DNA of 12,555 nucleotides from Spirochaetaceae bacterium (GTDB lineage Bacteria > Spirochaetota > Spirochaetia > Treponematales > Breznakiellaceae). Under the pieces are notes generated by a model. It saw nothing but the letters and a program-made list of their open reading frames with translations. It made no database searches and was not told the DNA's origin. The translations under genes were made by a program, and so were the position numbers. Positions 6,108-12,555 of the stretch are shown piece by piece. The stretch lies in NCBI GenBank assembly GCA_031268255.1, contig JAIRXO010000271.1:1-12555 (forward strand), in the 5' to 3' direction. Positions within the stretch are counted from its first letter, which is position 1; each line of letters opens with the position of its first letter.

Positions 6108-7697
6108 TTACCTCCTTCCCCCGGTCTTCCGTTTCCACGAGCGGGCGGCGCCGAAGGCAATGAGTCCCAGGGGAAGAAGGACCACATTGAGGGCCTGGCT
6201 CCACAGCATGGCGGCCCCGCGCTTTTCGGGATCGGTGATCTTGTCAAGCCTTCCTTCGGGGGAACTCCTGCTGCCTATGCTGATAATGTCGTCGTCGTTT
6301 CCGAGCCAGTCGGCGGCCTGTACCATAAAGCTCAAGTTCCGCTCACTGCGGGTCATCGCGATGATGCCGGTAAGATAATCCGTATCGCCCAGGACCACGA
6401 TGCGGGACGGACGCGGAGACTCTGTCATGGCGGGGAGTTCTTCCCCTTCCCGGCCTGATGGCAACGGAAGGCCCTTGAACCAGCTCGGGAAGGTTCCCGC
6501 GAGGGCCGCGGCCATTATCCTCTGTCCCCTGGTATCAGGTTCTTCGCGCCTGAAAAGGTAGTCGGCCATTTCTGGAGACGCGGCGAAATCTTTGGTCATA
6601 AGCCAGGCCTGGTCCGTGGTGCCGAAAAGAGCCTCCGCCTGTACGCCCTCCGGGGGATTAAGTTCCAGGGGACTTGCCCAATACAGATCAACGCCGTTAA
6701 AGGCGGATGTAAGGGGATGGCTTTTATTGCCCGTCTCAGGCCGTATGCCTATCCAGAAGGGGTATTTTATCAGGCGAAGCTGAATCATGCCGCCCGTGGT
6801 CTGGGTTCTCAGGGGCCAGGTCAGGGCATTCTGATCCAGAACCAGGCAGGGCTGTACCGTGGCGCCGTAAAAAGAAATCATAGCCAGGAGCCCCGTATCC
6901 ATTATGGGTTCAGGCGTTATACCCTGTTCAAAATTTACGGCGACACTTTCGACGGAGAAAAATACCCTTCCCCCTCCCTGTATATACCTGTCTATGCGGT
7001 AGAGGGACGCGTCGTCCAGGGTTCCGGCGCCGCCTATGACAAGGAGGGCGGGGAGTTCATCGGGAATTTCCTCCCCGCTGTTTATCACCCTGATCCTGTA
7101 GGCCGCGCCGCGCAGGGCCTGGTCAAGATAGCCGTAATCGCCGGTCCAGCTTTTATCGGGATCGCCTACAAGGACGCCTATTTCGCGCTGTTTTTCCCTT
7201 ACCATGTTTCTGATGCGGGAAGTAAGATCATATTCAAGGGTATCGATGGAAAACACAAAGGGCAGCACCTCCTGCCTGTCGAGGTATTCAATCAGTATGC
7301 CCGAATAGACCGTCTCCACGCTTGCCTGGGCCTGTTCCACAGTCTCTATCTGATTGGCGATTATACCCAACTGCTCCATGAGGCCCGTAAGACCGGCCTT
7401 TACCGGATCCCTCACGCTGATTTCAATTCTGCCCCGTGAGTTATCGGCATATTCCCGAAGGAGATCCCCGATTTCCCTGGGCACAGGATGTATCTGGGCC
7501 AGGCGGTCGGAGAGAAAATAGTTTATCCGCACCTGGTCCTCCATTTCCCGGTAAAGCTCCCGCGAAACCCGGGAAATCGTATAGGCCCTGTTGTCGCTCA
7601 TGTCAAGCCTGAACGATATTCTCCGGGTTACCAAAAACGCCAGCACAATGGCAAGGAGGGCCAGGGCGCTCAGTATAAACGCTTCACGCTTGTTCAT
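6108..7697 (-). CDS. GldG-like ABC-associated protein
   Basis: A 529-residue protein from the ATG at 7697. TM1 is about residues 4-22, and a second membrane segment lies near the C-terminus (ALNVVLLPLGLIAFGAA), before a basic tail. The large middle region lies outside the cytoplasm and follows the GldG / DUF4350-like pattern. Recognisable parts are VRINYFLSDRL, GRIEISVRDP, the VEQAQASVETVYSGILIEY strand region and LPALLVIGGAGTLDDASLYR followed by IDRYIQGGGRVFFSVE. The last is the characteristic 'D-x-Y-V-x-GGK' type segment. In Flavobacterium, GldG acts with GldA and GldF in gliding; in spirochetes its role is unknown. A GTG at 7709 would add four residues, but the GGAG just before 7697 and the 2-base gap after the permease stop favour 7697. 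Confidence 0.8.
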   Translation of the reverse strand: MNKREAFILSALALLAIVLAFLVTRRISFRLDMSDNRAYTISRVSRELYREMEDQVRINYFLSDRLAQIHPVPREIGDLLREYADNSRGRIEISVRDPVKAGLTGLMEQLGIIANQIETVEQAQASVETVYSGILIEYLDRQEVLPFVFSIDTLEYDLTSRIRNMVREKQREIGVLVGDPDKSWTGDYGYLDQALRGAAYRIRVINSGEEIPDELPALLVIGGAGTLDDASLYRIDRYIQGGGRVFFSVESVAVNFEQGITPEPIMDTGLLAMISFYGATVQPCLVLDQNALTWPLRTQTTGGMIQLRLIKYPFWIGIRPETGNKSHPLTSAFNGVDLYWASPLELNPPEGVQAEALFGTTDQAWLMTKDFAASPEMADYLFRREEPDTRGQRIMAAALAGTFPSWFKGLPLPSGREGEELPAMTESPRPSRIVVLGDTDYLTGIIAMTRSERNLSFMVQAADWLGNDDDIISIGSRSSPEGRLDKITDPEKRGAAMLWSQALNVVLLPLGLIAFGAARSWKRKTGGRR

Positions 7698-7699
7698 GA

Positions 7700-8458
7700 C
7701 TAACTCCACTTCCTGAACAGGATGACCCGGGTATTAAGAAAGAGAAAAAGAAGGGCGCTCAGTATAAAGAAAGCCCCGTCCCGTGAATCAATAATTCCCC
7801 TTGAAAAACTCTCAAAGTGAAAGGCCAGGGAAATAAAATTGCAGAAATTTCCGATAAAACCCGGAAGGTTGAAGGTAAAATTGAGCTGGCTTACAAGCAT
7901 CACCGCCATGAGAACCACGGCGCTTCCCAAAAAGGCCCCCGCCTGATTTTTGGAAAGGCTCGAAAGCAGCAGCCCCAGGGAAAGGGCCGAAGCGCCAAGA
8001 AGCAGGGCTCCTGTATATTCGGAGACTATTACCCCGGCCTGAAAGCGGCCCAGGGGGATCAGGCTCAGGGGTACGGGAACGGTAAGAACGAGGAAAAAAG
8101 AGAGTATGCCGAGGGAAGAAAGGAATTTCCCCAGCACCAGGTCCCATTCGGAAAAGGGCATGGTAAGAAGCAGCTCCACGCTCCCTGTTTTTCTTTCTTC
8201 GGCCCAGCTTTTCATGGTGATGACAGGAATGACCAGTATAAAGGCCAGAGGGAATCCTGAAAAATACGGACGCAGGCTGGCGCTTCCCATGACAAAAAAA
8301 CGCTGCACATAAAAAAACCATACCGACGTAAATATCAGAAAAAACACCCCGATGCCATAGACCGCCGGAGCGTAACTGGAGGAGTAAAGCTCCCTGGCAG
8401 CCAGGGCCAGCGCCCGCCGGGGAAGAAAATTTCTTTTGTCTGGGTTTTGTGTTTTCAT
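7700..8458 (-). CDS. ABC-2 type transporter permease (GldF/NosY-like)
   Basis: A 252-residue integral membrane protein with about six hydrophobic segments: near 32-51, 67-82, 114-136, 146-167, 174-192 and 230-246. The conserved cytoplasmic loop after the second segment reads ITMKSWAEERKTGSVELLL and continues to PFSEWDLVLGKF. This is the E-E-R-x-x-G-T/S-x-E-x-L-L signature of ABC-2 permeases that couples to the ATPase. Its start codon overlaps the ATPase stop in an ATGA (8458-8455), indicating translational coupling. The GldG-like gene starts 2 bases after its TAG. With the ATPase it forms the membrane core of the complex. Direction and substrate cannot be told from sequence; related systems move polysaccharides, copper-related components or unknown cargo. 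Confidence 0.85.
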   Translation of the reverse strand: MKTQNPDKRNFLPRRALALAARELYSSSYAPAVYGIGVFFLIFTSVWFFYVQRFFVMGSASLRPYFSGFPLAFILVIPVITMKSWAEERKTGSVELLLTMPFSEWDLVLGKFLSSLGILSFFLVLTVPVPLSLIPLGRFQAGVIVSEYTGALLLGASALSLGLLLSSLSKNQAGAFLGSAVVLMAVMLVSQLNFTFNLPGFIGNFCNFISLAFHFESFSRGIIDSRDGAFFILSALLFLFLNTRVILFRKWS

Positions 8459-9405
8459 GATTCCTCCCCGGTATCTTCCTTTGTCAGTTTTACAAAAATA
8501 TCCTCAAGGCTCAGGCGTTTCTGGTTCATCGAAAGTATCTTGAGACCTCCGGCGACAGCCCAGTCAAAGACTGCTTCCCCGTCTATGTTTTCCTCTCCGG
8601 CGGAGAACGAAAGGGAGACCGTCATGTCGTCCCGGTCAAAGAGATTTACCTGCCCGAAGTTTCCCAGCCGGGTAAAGAGTTCCCCTGTTTCGGCGGCGCT
8701 CTTTCCCTTGAGTACCAGGTCCCAGGAAATTTCTCCCTTCATGGTGCGGGCTATTTCCTCAGGCGTGCCCTGGGCGGCTATGCGCCCCTCGTTTATGATC
8801 AGCACCTGGGAACATACCGCCTCGACTTCCTGGAGTATATGGGTAGAAAGTATGACCGTCTTGCTCCTTCCCAGACCCTTTATGAGACTGCGTATTTCGA
8901 TAATCTGGTTGGGGTCAAGGCCGCTGGTAGGCTCGTCAAGTATGAGTATGGGAGGGTCATGAATGATGGCCTGGGCAAGACCCACCCTCTGTTTATAACC
9001 CTTGGAAAGGGTTTCTATGGGTCTACCCGCCGCCTCTTCAAGACCGCAGGACTCAAGGGCCCGCGAAACGGCGCTCTTTCTTTCATTCTTGGGTATGAGC
9101 CTGGACGAAGCGGCAAAGCCCAGGTATTCGGCGGGGGTAAGATCGCCGTACAGGGGAACGCTTTCGGGAAGATAGCCTATGCGCTTTTTTACTTCCACCG
9201 GATGGTCCTGCACCGAGATGCCGTCCACCTTCGCTTCCCCGTCTGTGGGAAAATGATACCCGGTAAGAACCTTCATCACCGTGGTCTTTCCCGCCCCGTT
9301 GGGACCGAGAAAACCGAGAACCTGGTCAGGGCCTACCGAAAAGGAAACATCCTTGACCGCTTCTACATCTCCGTAGCGTTTGGAGAGGCCGTGAACTTCT
9401 ATCAT
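8455..9405 (-). CDS. ABC transporter ATP-binding protein (GldA-like)
   Basis: A 316-residue cytoplasmic ATPase with all catalytic motifs: Walker A GPNGAGKTT (34-42), signature LSKGYKQRV (133-141), Walker B ILILDEPTSGLDP (153-165) and switch histidine H189 in STHIL. At the Q-loop the sequence is IGYLPESVPLYGDLT (77-91), with Glu81 where most ABC ATPases have Gln. This is typical of the GldA/Nos/daunorubicin-type subgroup and not a defect. Residues 220-316 are an accessory C-terminal domain seen in this subgroup, ending in LSLEDIFVKLT. It energises the permease encoded immediately downstream. AGGAGGA stands 6 bases before the ATG. RNase Z ends 21 bp upstream on the same strand, so readthrough from it is likely. 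Confidence 0.92.
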   Translation of the reverse strand: MIEVHGLSKRYGDVEAVKDVSFSVGPDQVLGFLGPNGAGKTTVMKVLTGYHFPTDGEAKVDGISVQDHPVEVKKRIGYLPESVPLYGDLTPAEYLGFAASSRLIPKNERKSAVSRALESCGLEEAAGRPIETLSKGYKQRVGLAQAIIHDPPILILDEPTSGLDPNQIIEIRSLIKGLGRSKTVILSTHILQEVEAVCSQVLIINEGRIAAQGTPEEIARTMKGEISWDLVLKGKSAAETGELFTRLGNFGQVNLFDRDDMTVSLSFSAGEENIDGEAVFDWAVAGGLKILSMNQKRLSLEDIFVKLTKEDTGEES

Positions 9406-9426
9406 GGAGCGTCCTCCTGAATCACC

Positions 9427-10353
9427 TCAATCGATATATTCAATGGGGAATATGGCCCTGTCCCTGGTAAGCACCGTGTCAGGAAATATTTCCCTGGCTT
9501 CCGTTAAAAGCTGCTTTAGGTTGAATTCCGTATAACGGGGGCTGTAGTGTATGAGAGCCATGCGGCGCACTTTTGCCTTTGCCGCGATCCGGGCCGCCTG
9601 GCAGGCCGTCATGTGCTTTTTTTCCCTGGCGTTTTCTTCCAGGGCCTTTTCGAACATGCCCTCGCAGATAAACAGGTCCGAACCCGCTACCTCGTCCGAG
9701 ATTTCGGGAAAGGCCAGGGTATCGGTAACAAAGGAGAATTTTCTGCCCGTGCGGGGACTGCCGAGCACTTCATCCGGCCTGACATCATCGCCGCTTGAAT
9801 TTTTGACTGTTTCCCCCGCCTGGAGACGCGCCCAGAGCGGCCCCCGGGGTACGCCAAGGGCCAGGGCCCTGTCAGGATGAAATTCGCCGGGCCTTGCCTC
9901 TTCTTCCAGCGTATAACCGTAGCAGGGCTTGGTATGCCGCAGGGGAAAAGCCCGCACCGTAAAGCCGTCGCCCTCATACACCACGCCGGGGCCTTCGATT
10001 TCCTTTATGATGATTTCGTAGTTGATATACATATCAAGGACGCGCCGGTTGACTTCGATGTATTCGGCTATGCGGGGCGGGCCTATGATATACAAAGGAT
10101 CATCTCGGTCAACCTGTGAAGAAAGCATCAACAGGCCCGGTATGCCCGTTACATGATCGGCATGGGTATGGCTTATGAAGATAGCCGATATTTTCTTCCA
10201 TCTGAGATTAAGGCGGCGCAGAGAGACCTGGGTGCCCTCGCCGCCGTCAAAAAGAAAAAGGTCCCCTTCCCGCCTCAGGAGTACTGATGTAAGATGACGG
10301 TTCGGCAGGGGAACCATGCCGCCGGACCCGAGAATAAACGCCTCAAGATTCAT
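9427..10353 (-). CDS. rnz: Ribonuclease Z (tRNA 3' endonuclease)
   Basis: A 308-residue metallo-beta-lactamase-fold nuclease that cuts the 3' trailer from tRNA precursors. From the ATG at 10353 it begins MNLEAFILGSGGMVPLPNRH, the usual RNase Z opening. Zinc ligands are all present: SHTHADH (61-67; H62, H64, D66, H67), H140, D211 in FVTDT and H269 in HYSPRY (269-274). The family's VRPDEVLGSPRTGRK stretch (191-205) is also there. Length is normal for the bacterial ~300-residue form. A TTG at 10389 would extend the protein by 12 residues beyond the family N-terminus and is not favoured. No strong Shine-Dalgarno is seen before 10353. It heads the minus-strand cluster; no functional link to the ABC genes is known. 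Confidence 0.93.
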   Translation of the reverse strand: MNLEAFILGSGGMVPLPNRHLTSVLLRREGDLFLFDGGEGTQVSLRRLNLRWKKISAIFISHTHADHVTGIPGLLMLSSQVDRDDPLYIIGPPRIAEYIEVNRRVLDMYINYEIIIKEIEGPGVVYEGDGFTVRAFPLRHTKPCYGYTLEEEARPGEFHPDRALALGVPRGPLWARLQAGETVKNSSGDDVRPDEVLGSPRTGRKFSFVTDTLAFPEISDEVAGSDLFICEGMFEKALEENAREKKHMTACQAARIAAKAKVRRMALIHYSPRYTEFNLKQLLTEAREIFPDTVLTRDRAIFPIEYID

Positions 10354-10389
10354 TGGAACCAGTGTATACGGTTTTGGGAGAAAATTCAA

Positions 10390-10418
10390 TTGACCGCGAG
10401 GCCCCTGCGCGGTATGTT
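10390..10418 (+). promoter_or_regulatory. Sigma70-type promoter for the chemoreceptor gene
   Basis: TTGACC (10390-10395) and TATGTT (10413-10418) are separated by exactly 17 bp, matching five and four of six consensus bases. Transcription would begin near 10425, giving a leader of about 150 bases before the TTG start at 10575. The spacer carries an inverted repeat, CCGCG (10394-10398) and CGCGG (10408-10412), with further pairing inside, that could be an operator. Confidence 0.5.
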
Positions 10419-10437
10419 GTTTTTTGTAAAAAAATCA

Positions 10438-10443
10438 ATTATA
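10438..10443 (-). promoter_or_regulatory. -10 box candidate for the RNase Z gene
   Basis: On the minus strand a perfect TATAAT lies at 10443-10438, which would start a transcript near 10431 with a leader of about 78 bases before the ATG at 10353. No good -35 is visible at 16-18 bp, so the call rests on the -10 box and its position. Confidence 0.35.
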
Positions 10444-10447
10444 TTGA

Positions 10448-10532
10448 AAGAAGTCCAAACCAGGGATGTTTGATAGGGAACTATCCTAAAGCCCGGTTTC
10501 CGGGTACATTCCGCTAAAATATGGGACTTTTT
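10448..10532 (+). ncRNA. Candidate structured 5' leader (riboswitch-like, class unknown)
   Basis: Hand folding gives nested helices. The outer helix is 10448-10456 with 10524-10532 (nine pairs, one G-T). An inner helix is 10463-10469 with 10506-10512 (GGGATGT with ACATTCC, one G-T). It closes a three-way junction bearing two hairpins: GATAG-GGAA-CTATC (10472-10485), whose loop is a GNRA tetraloop, and CCCGG-TTT-CCGGG (10492-10504). The two hairpins are joined by the 6-base CTAAAG. Asymmetric internal-loop strands AAACCA and GCTAAAATATG separate the two coaxial helices. The overall shape and the gene class downstream recall the c-di-GMP-I riboswitch, but its characteristic ACGCAAAGCC core is absent. 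No energy calculation or covariation was done. Confidence 0.45.
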
Positions 10533-10554
10533 CAAAATTTCAATTTTGAAAAGG
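10527..10554 (+). promoter_or_regulatory. Long AT-rich inverted repeat ahead of the chemoreceptor RBS
   Basis: TTTTCAAAATT (10529-10539) and AATTTTGAAAA (10542-10552) are perfect inverted repeats, extendable by a T-G and a C-G pair. Three bases later comes a run of six T (10558-10563) directly before AGGAG. Its left arm shares 10527-10532 with the outer helix of the upstream leader fold, so the two structures exclude each other. It may act as a weak terminator/attenuator, or as a spacer element controlling RBS access. Confidence 0.5.
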
Positions 10555-10563
10555 CGCTTTTTT

Positions 10564-10568
10564 AGGAG
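10564..10568 (+). promoter_or_regulatory. Ribosome binding site supporting a TTG start
   Basis: AGGAG lies 6 bases before the TTG at 10575. No ATG or GTG nearby in frame is as well placed, so the chemoreceptor probably uses the rarer TTG start. Confidence 0.6.
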
Positions 10569-10574
10569 TTTGTT

Positions 10575-12434
10575 TTGAGTAAAAAACGTGATTTCCTGTT
10601 AATTCTGTGGACCGCGGGCGCAATAAACGTTCTTATTGTGTTTGCCCTGCTGTTTTTGTTTAAGGACCCTTCCCTTGCCCCATCTGCCCTGCTGCCCCGG
10701 GCGGGACTTCCGGGACTGGGCTTTATTGTCTTGAGTTCCCTGATACTGGGAACCAGCGCCAGGGTCTTTGGGTCAGGCTATTTTGACGCTTCCGGGGAGG
10801 ACTACAGCGCGGCCCTTAAAAAGATCGGCGCGGCGCCGCTCAGGATGATCGCCCTGTTGACGGTACTGGAAAACCTCCTTTTGGCCGGGCTTTTTGCCCA
10901 GGGCCCCGCCATCGGGATACTGCCGGGAATGGGGAGGGCCCTGTACCTGGTGTGTTTATCCCTGGGGCTTCTGGTGGGAACCTTTGTCTATGTGCTCACC
11001 GACCGGCTTGTGTCCAATACCCTGATTGCCAATACCCTCACCGCCTACCCCAGGGACCTGCGGGAAGGACGGCAGAGCGTCAAAATGCTGATTATCCCCG
11101 TGGTGGTGGCCCTCATCGCCGTTATCTACAGCCTTTCGGTCTTTATGCTTATTGTCACCAGGGCCGGAGGAAGTTTCGCCGCCATGAAAACCATAGACTG
11201 GCTCCACATGGCGGCCCTTATTCTCTTCCTGATGATCATCATGTCCATCCTGGCCTTTACCCTTAAAAAAAGCACCTCGTCCCTTTTTGACGGGGTAATA
11301 GCCCAGATGGAAAATCTGTCCTCGGCCAAAAAAAACCTGACCCGGCGCATCTCCATCTGTTCCGTTGATGAAGTGGGAACCGTAGCCGGGATGGTCAACA
11401 GTTTCTGTGAAAACATGGGAGCCGGTATGGGCGACATCAAGGCAAGCCAGGGGAATCTGTCCGAGTCGGGCCTCACGCTTGAGGAGAACGCCGCCGGTAT
11501 GGCCTCGTCCCTGGAACGTTTTTCCGAGGCGGTGGAACAGATACGGAAGAAAACCGAAGAGCAGATGCACAGCGTAACGGAATCTTCCGCGGCGGTACAG
11601 GAGATCGCCAGAAACATAGAATCCCTGGACGGCTCCATCAGCACCCAGGCGGCCAGCATGAGCCAGGCTTCGGCGGCTGTCGAGGAAATGATAGGGAACA
11701 TCAGTTCCATAAGCGGGATGACGGAAAAAATGGCGGCCCAGTTCAGGACCGTAGGCGACGCCGCGGCATCTGGAGGAGCCATACAGCAGGAAAGCGGGAT
11801 CAAGATAAACGAAATCGTGGAGCAGTCCAAGGCCCTCCAGGAAGCAAACCGCATCATCGCCACCATAGCCGCCCAGACCAACCTCCTGGCCATGAACGCC
11901 GCCATAGAAGCGGCCCACGCCGGAGACGCGGGACGGGGCTTTTCCGTGGTTGCCGACGAAATACGGAAGCTCGCTGAAACTTCCTCCGGGGAATCCCATA
12001 AGATCAGCGCCGAGCTGAAACAAATAGTGGAAACCATCAATCATATCGTGAAAAACGCCAAAGCCTCGGAACAGTCATTTACCCAGGTTTCCTCAAGGGT
12101 AAACGAAACAGGCAAACTGGTACAGGAAGTTGACAACGCCATCAGGGAGCAGCGGGAAGGAGCCGGACAGGTGATGGAGGCCCTCAAGGTGATGAACGAT
12201 GTTACCGCCCAGGTCAGCACCGGTTCCAAGGAAATGAACGAAGGCAACGAATCCATGCTGAGGGAGATAAGTTCACTGCAAAACCAGACCAGGGAAATAG
12301 CCGGCAGCGTTTCCAATATGGCGGAAGAGATAAATACCGTAAACGACGGCGCCAGAAAGATTTCCCAACTGGCCCTGACCAACCAGGAAGCCATCACGTC
12401 AATCTCCAAAATTGTGGACAGCTTCGAGGTTTAG
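10575..12434 (+). CDS. Methyl-accepting chemotaxis protein with polytopic N-terminus
   Basis: A 619-residue chemoreceptor. Unlike the standard two-helix layout, the N-terminal 230 residues contain about six hydrophobic segments (7-29, 46-64, 89-108, 122-142, 171-194, 208-230) with no large periplasmic ligand domain. Next comes a HAMP-like stretch with LTRRISICSVDEVGTVAGM (255-273), then the long signalling domain. The CheA/CheW-binding tip is intact: IIATIAAQTNLLAMNAAIEA (427-446), HAGDAGRGFSVVADEIRKLA (448-467). Ala/Glu/Gln-rich flanking helices (about 300-425 and 470-610) would carry methylation sites; no C-terminal CheR-binding pentapeptide is seen. The stimulus is probably sensed within the membrane or through the membrane bundle (inference). 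Its expression may be controlled by the leader structure upstream. It is a single-gene unit, ending 7 bp before a probable convergent gene. Confidence 0.93.
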   Translation: MSKKRDFLLILWTAGAINVLIVFALLFLFKDPSLAPSALLPRAGLPGLGFIVLSSLILGTSARVFGSGYFDASGEDYSAALKKIGAAPLRMIALLTVLENLLLAGLFAQGPAIGILPGMGRALYLVCLSLGLLVGTFVYVLTDRLVSNTLIANTLTAYPRDLREGRQSVKMLIIPVVVALIAVIYSLSVFMLIVTRAGGSFAAMKTIDWLHMAALILFLMIIMSILAFTLKKSTSSLFDGVIAQMENLSSAKKNLTRRISICSVDEVGTVAGMVNSFCENMGAGMGDIKASQGNLSESGLTLEENAAGMASSLERFSEAVEQIRKKTEEQMHSVTESSAAVQEIARNIESLDGSISTQAASMSQASAAVEEMIGNISSISGMTEKMAAQFRTVGDAAASGGAIQQESGIKINEIVEQSKALQEANRIIATIAAQTNLLAMNAAIEAAHAGDAGRGFSVVADEIRKLAETSSGESHKISAELKQIVETINHIVKNAKASEQSFTQVSSRVNETGKLVQEVDNAIREQREGAGQVMEALKVMNDVTAQVSTGSKEMNEGNESMLREISSLQNQTREIAGSVSNMAEEINTVNDGARKISQLALTNQEAITSISKIVDSFEV

Positions 12435-12441
12435 CCGCCTC

Positions 12442-12555
12442 TCATTCGACCGGCGCATACCGCACTTGCATCACAAACAGGGAAGGGCTTCCCGACTCCC
12501 GGTATACTTCGCTTAACTGCACTTTGGAATAACTTGCCCCGTCCCCGTGGCGGAC
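12442..12555 (-). CDS. Probable C-terminal end of an unidentified gene (5' end outside window)
   Basis: On the minus strand a frame is open from the window edge to a TGA at 12444-12442, giving 37 residues that end LFVMQVRYAPVE. Composition and codon choice look like the neighbouring genes, and a tail-to-tail arrangement with a 7-bp gap fits the compact layout. Another minus-strand frame is also open here but reads as low-complexity basic sequence. I do not recognise the protein. A small GGGAAG/CTTCCC dyad (12480-12493) lies inside it. Confidence 0.4.
   Translation of the reverse strand, partial: VRHGDGASYSKVQLSEVYRESGSPSLFVMQVRYAPVE

Noticed and set aside
6717..7439. 240-codon plus-strand frame opposite the GldG-like gene
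   Set aside because: It has no recognisable domain and lies wholly inside a gene with clear family motifs and tight operon spacing.
10448..10532. c-di-GMP-I (GEMM) riboswitch
   Set aside because: The topology, GNRA loop and AAAGCC are suggestive, but the conserved ACGC before AAAGCC and the tetraloop-receptor side of the second hairpin are missing. It is therefore reported only as an unknown structured leader.
10956..12044. Long minus-strand open frames (up to 362 codons) opposite the chemoreceptor
   Set aside because: They are shadows of the high-GC chemoreceptor gene. They encode Gly/His/Arg-rich sequence without any family motif, while the plus strand has an unmistakable signalling domain.

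Overview
This is a GC-rich window of about 12.5 kb with dense, short-spaced genes. Its gene set points to a spirochaete, probably a high-GC relative of Treponema. The clues are tandem DUF115/MptE-like proteins of the kind linked to flagellin glycosylation, a GldA/GldF/GldG/DUF4340-type ABC system, a MEMO-family protein, and a large polytopic chemoreceptor. This placement is inferred from gene content and was not tested by a search. I see no rRNA, tRNA, insertion sequence, CRISPR array or phage gene.

Layout. Bases 2-2255 (+) hold two overlapping DUF115 paralogues; the first is cut by the window edge. They converge on a MEMO/AmmeMemoRadiSam-B gene at 2236-3072 (-). That gene is divergent, across only 46 bp, from a membrane protein with a degenerate GGDEF-like domain at 3119-4294 (+). 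A coiled-coil PD-(D/E)XK-type protein follows at 4417-5046 (+). Next comes a compact five-gene minus-strand cluster, read from 10353 down to 5130: RNase Z, ABC ATPase, ABC-2 permease, GldG-like protein, DUF4340 protein. The last four genes overlap or sit a few bases apart and look like one membrane complex. A methyl-accepting chemotaxis protein occupies 10575-12434 (+). The last 114 bases probably carry the 3' end of another minus-strand gene.

How the genes may work together. The DUF115 pair and the chemoreceptor both fit motility. The ABC cluster resembles the Gld system of gliding Bacteroidetes, but in non-gliding bacteria its substrate is unknown. The GGDEF-like protein has lost its catalytic signature, so it probably senses or scaffolds and does not make c-di-GMP.

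Most interesting part. The ~220 bp between RNase Z and the chemoreceptor contain a good sigma70-type promoter with a dyad in its spacer, then a ~150-nt leader. By hand this leader folds into nested helices enclosing a three-way junction with a GNRA-loop hairpin. The outer helix is mutually exclusive with a long AT-rich hairpin just before the ribosome binding site. This is the architecture of a riboswitch or attenuator, and I cannot match it to a known class.
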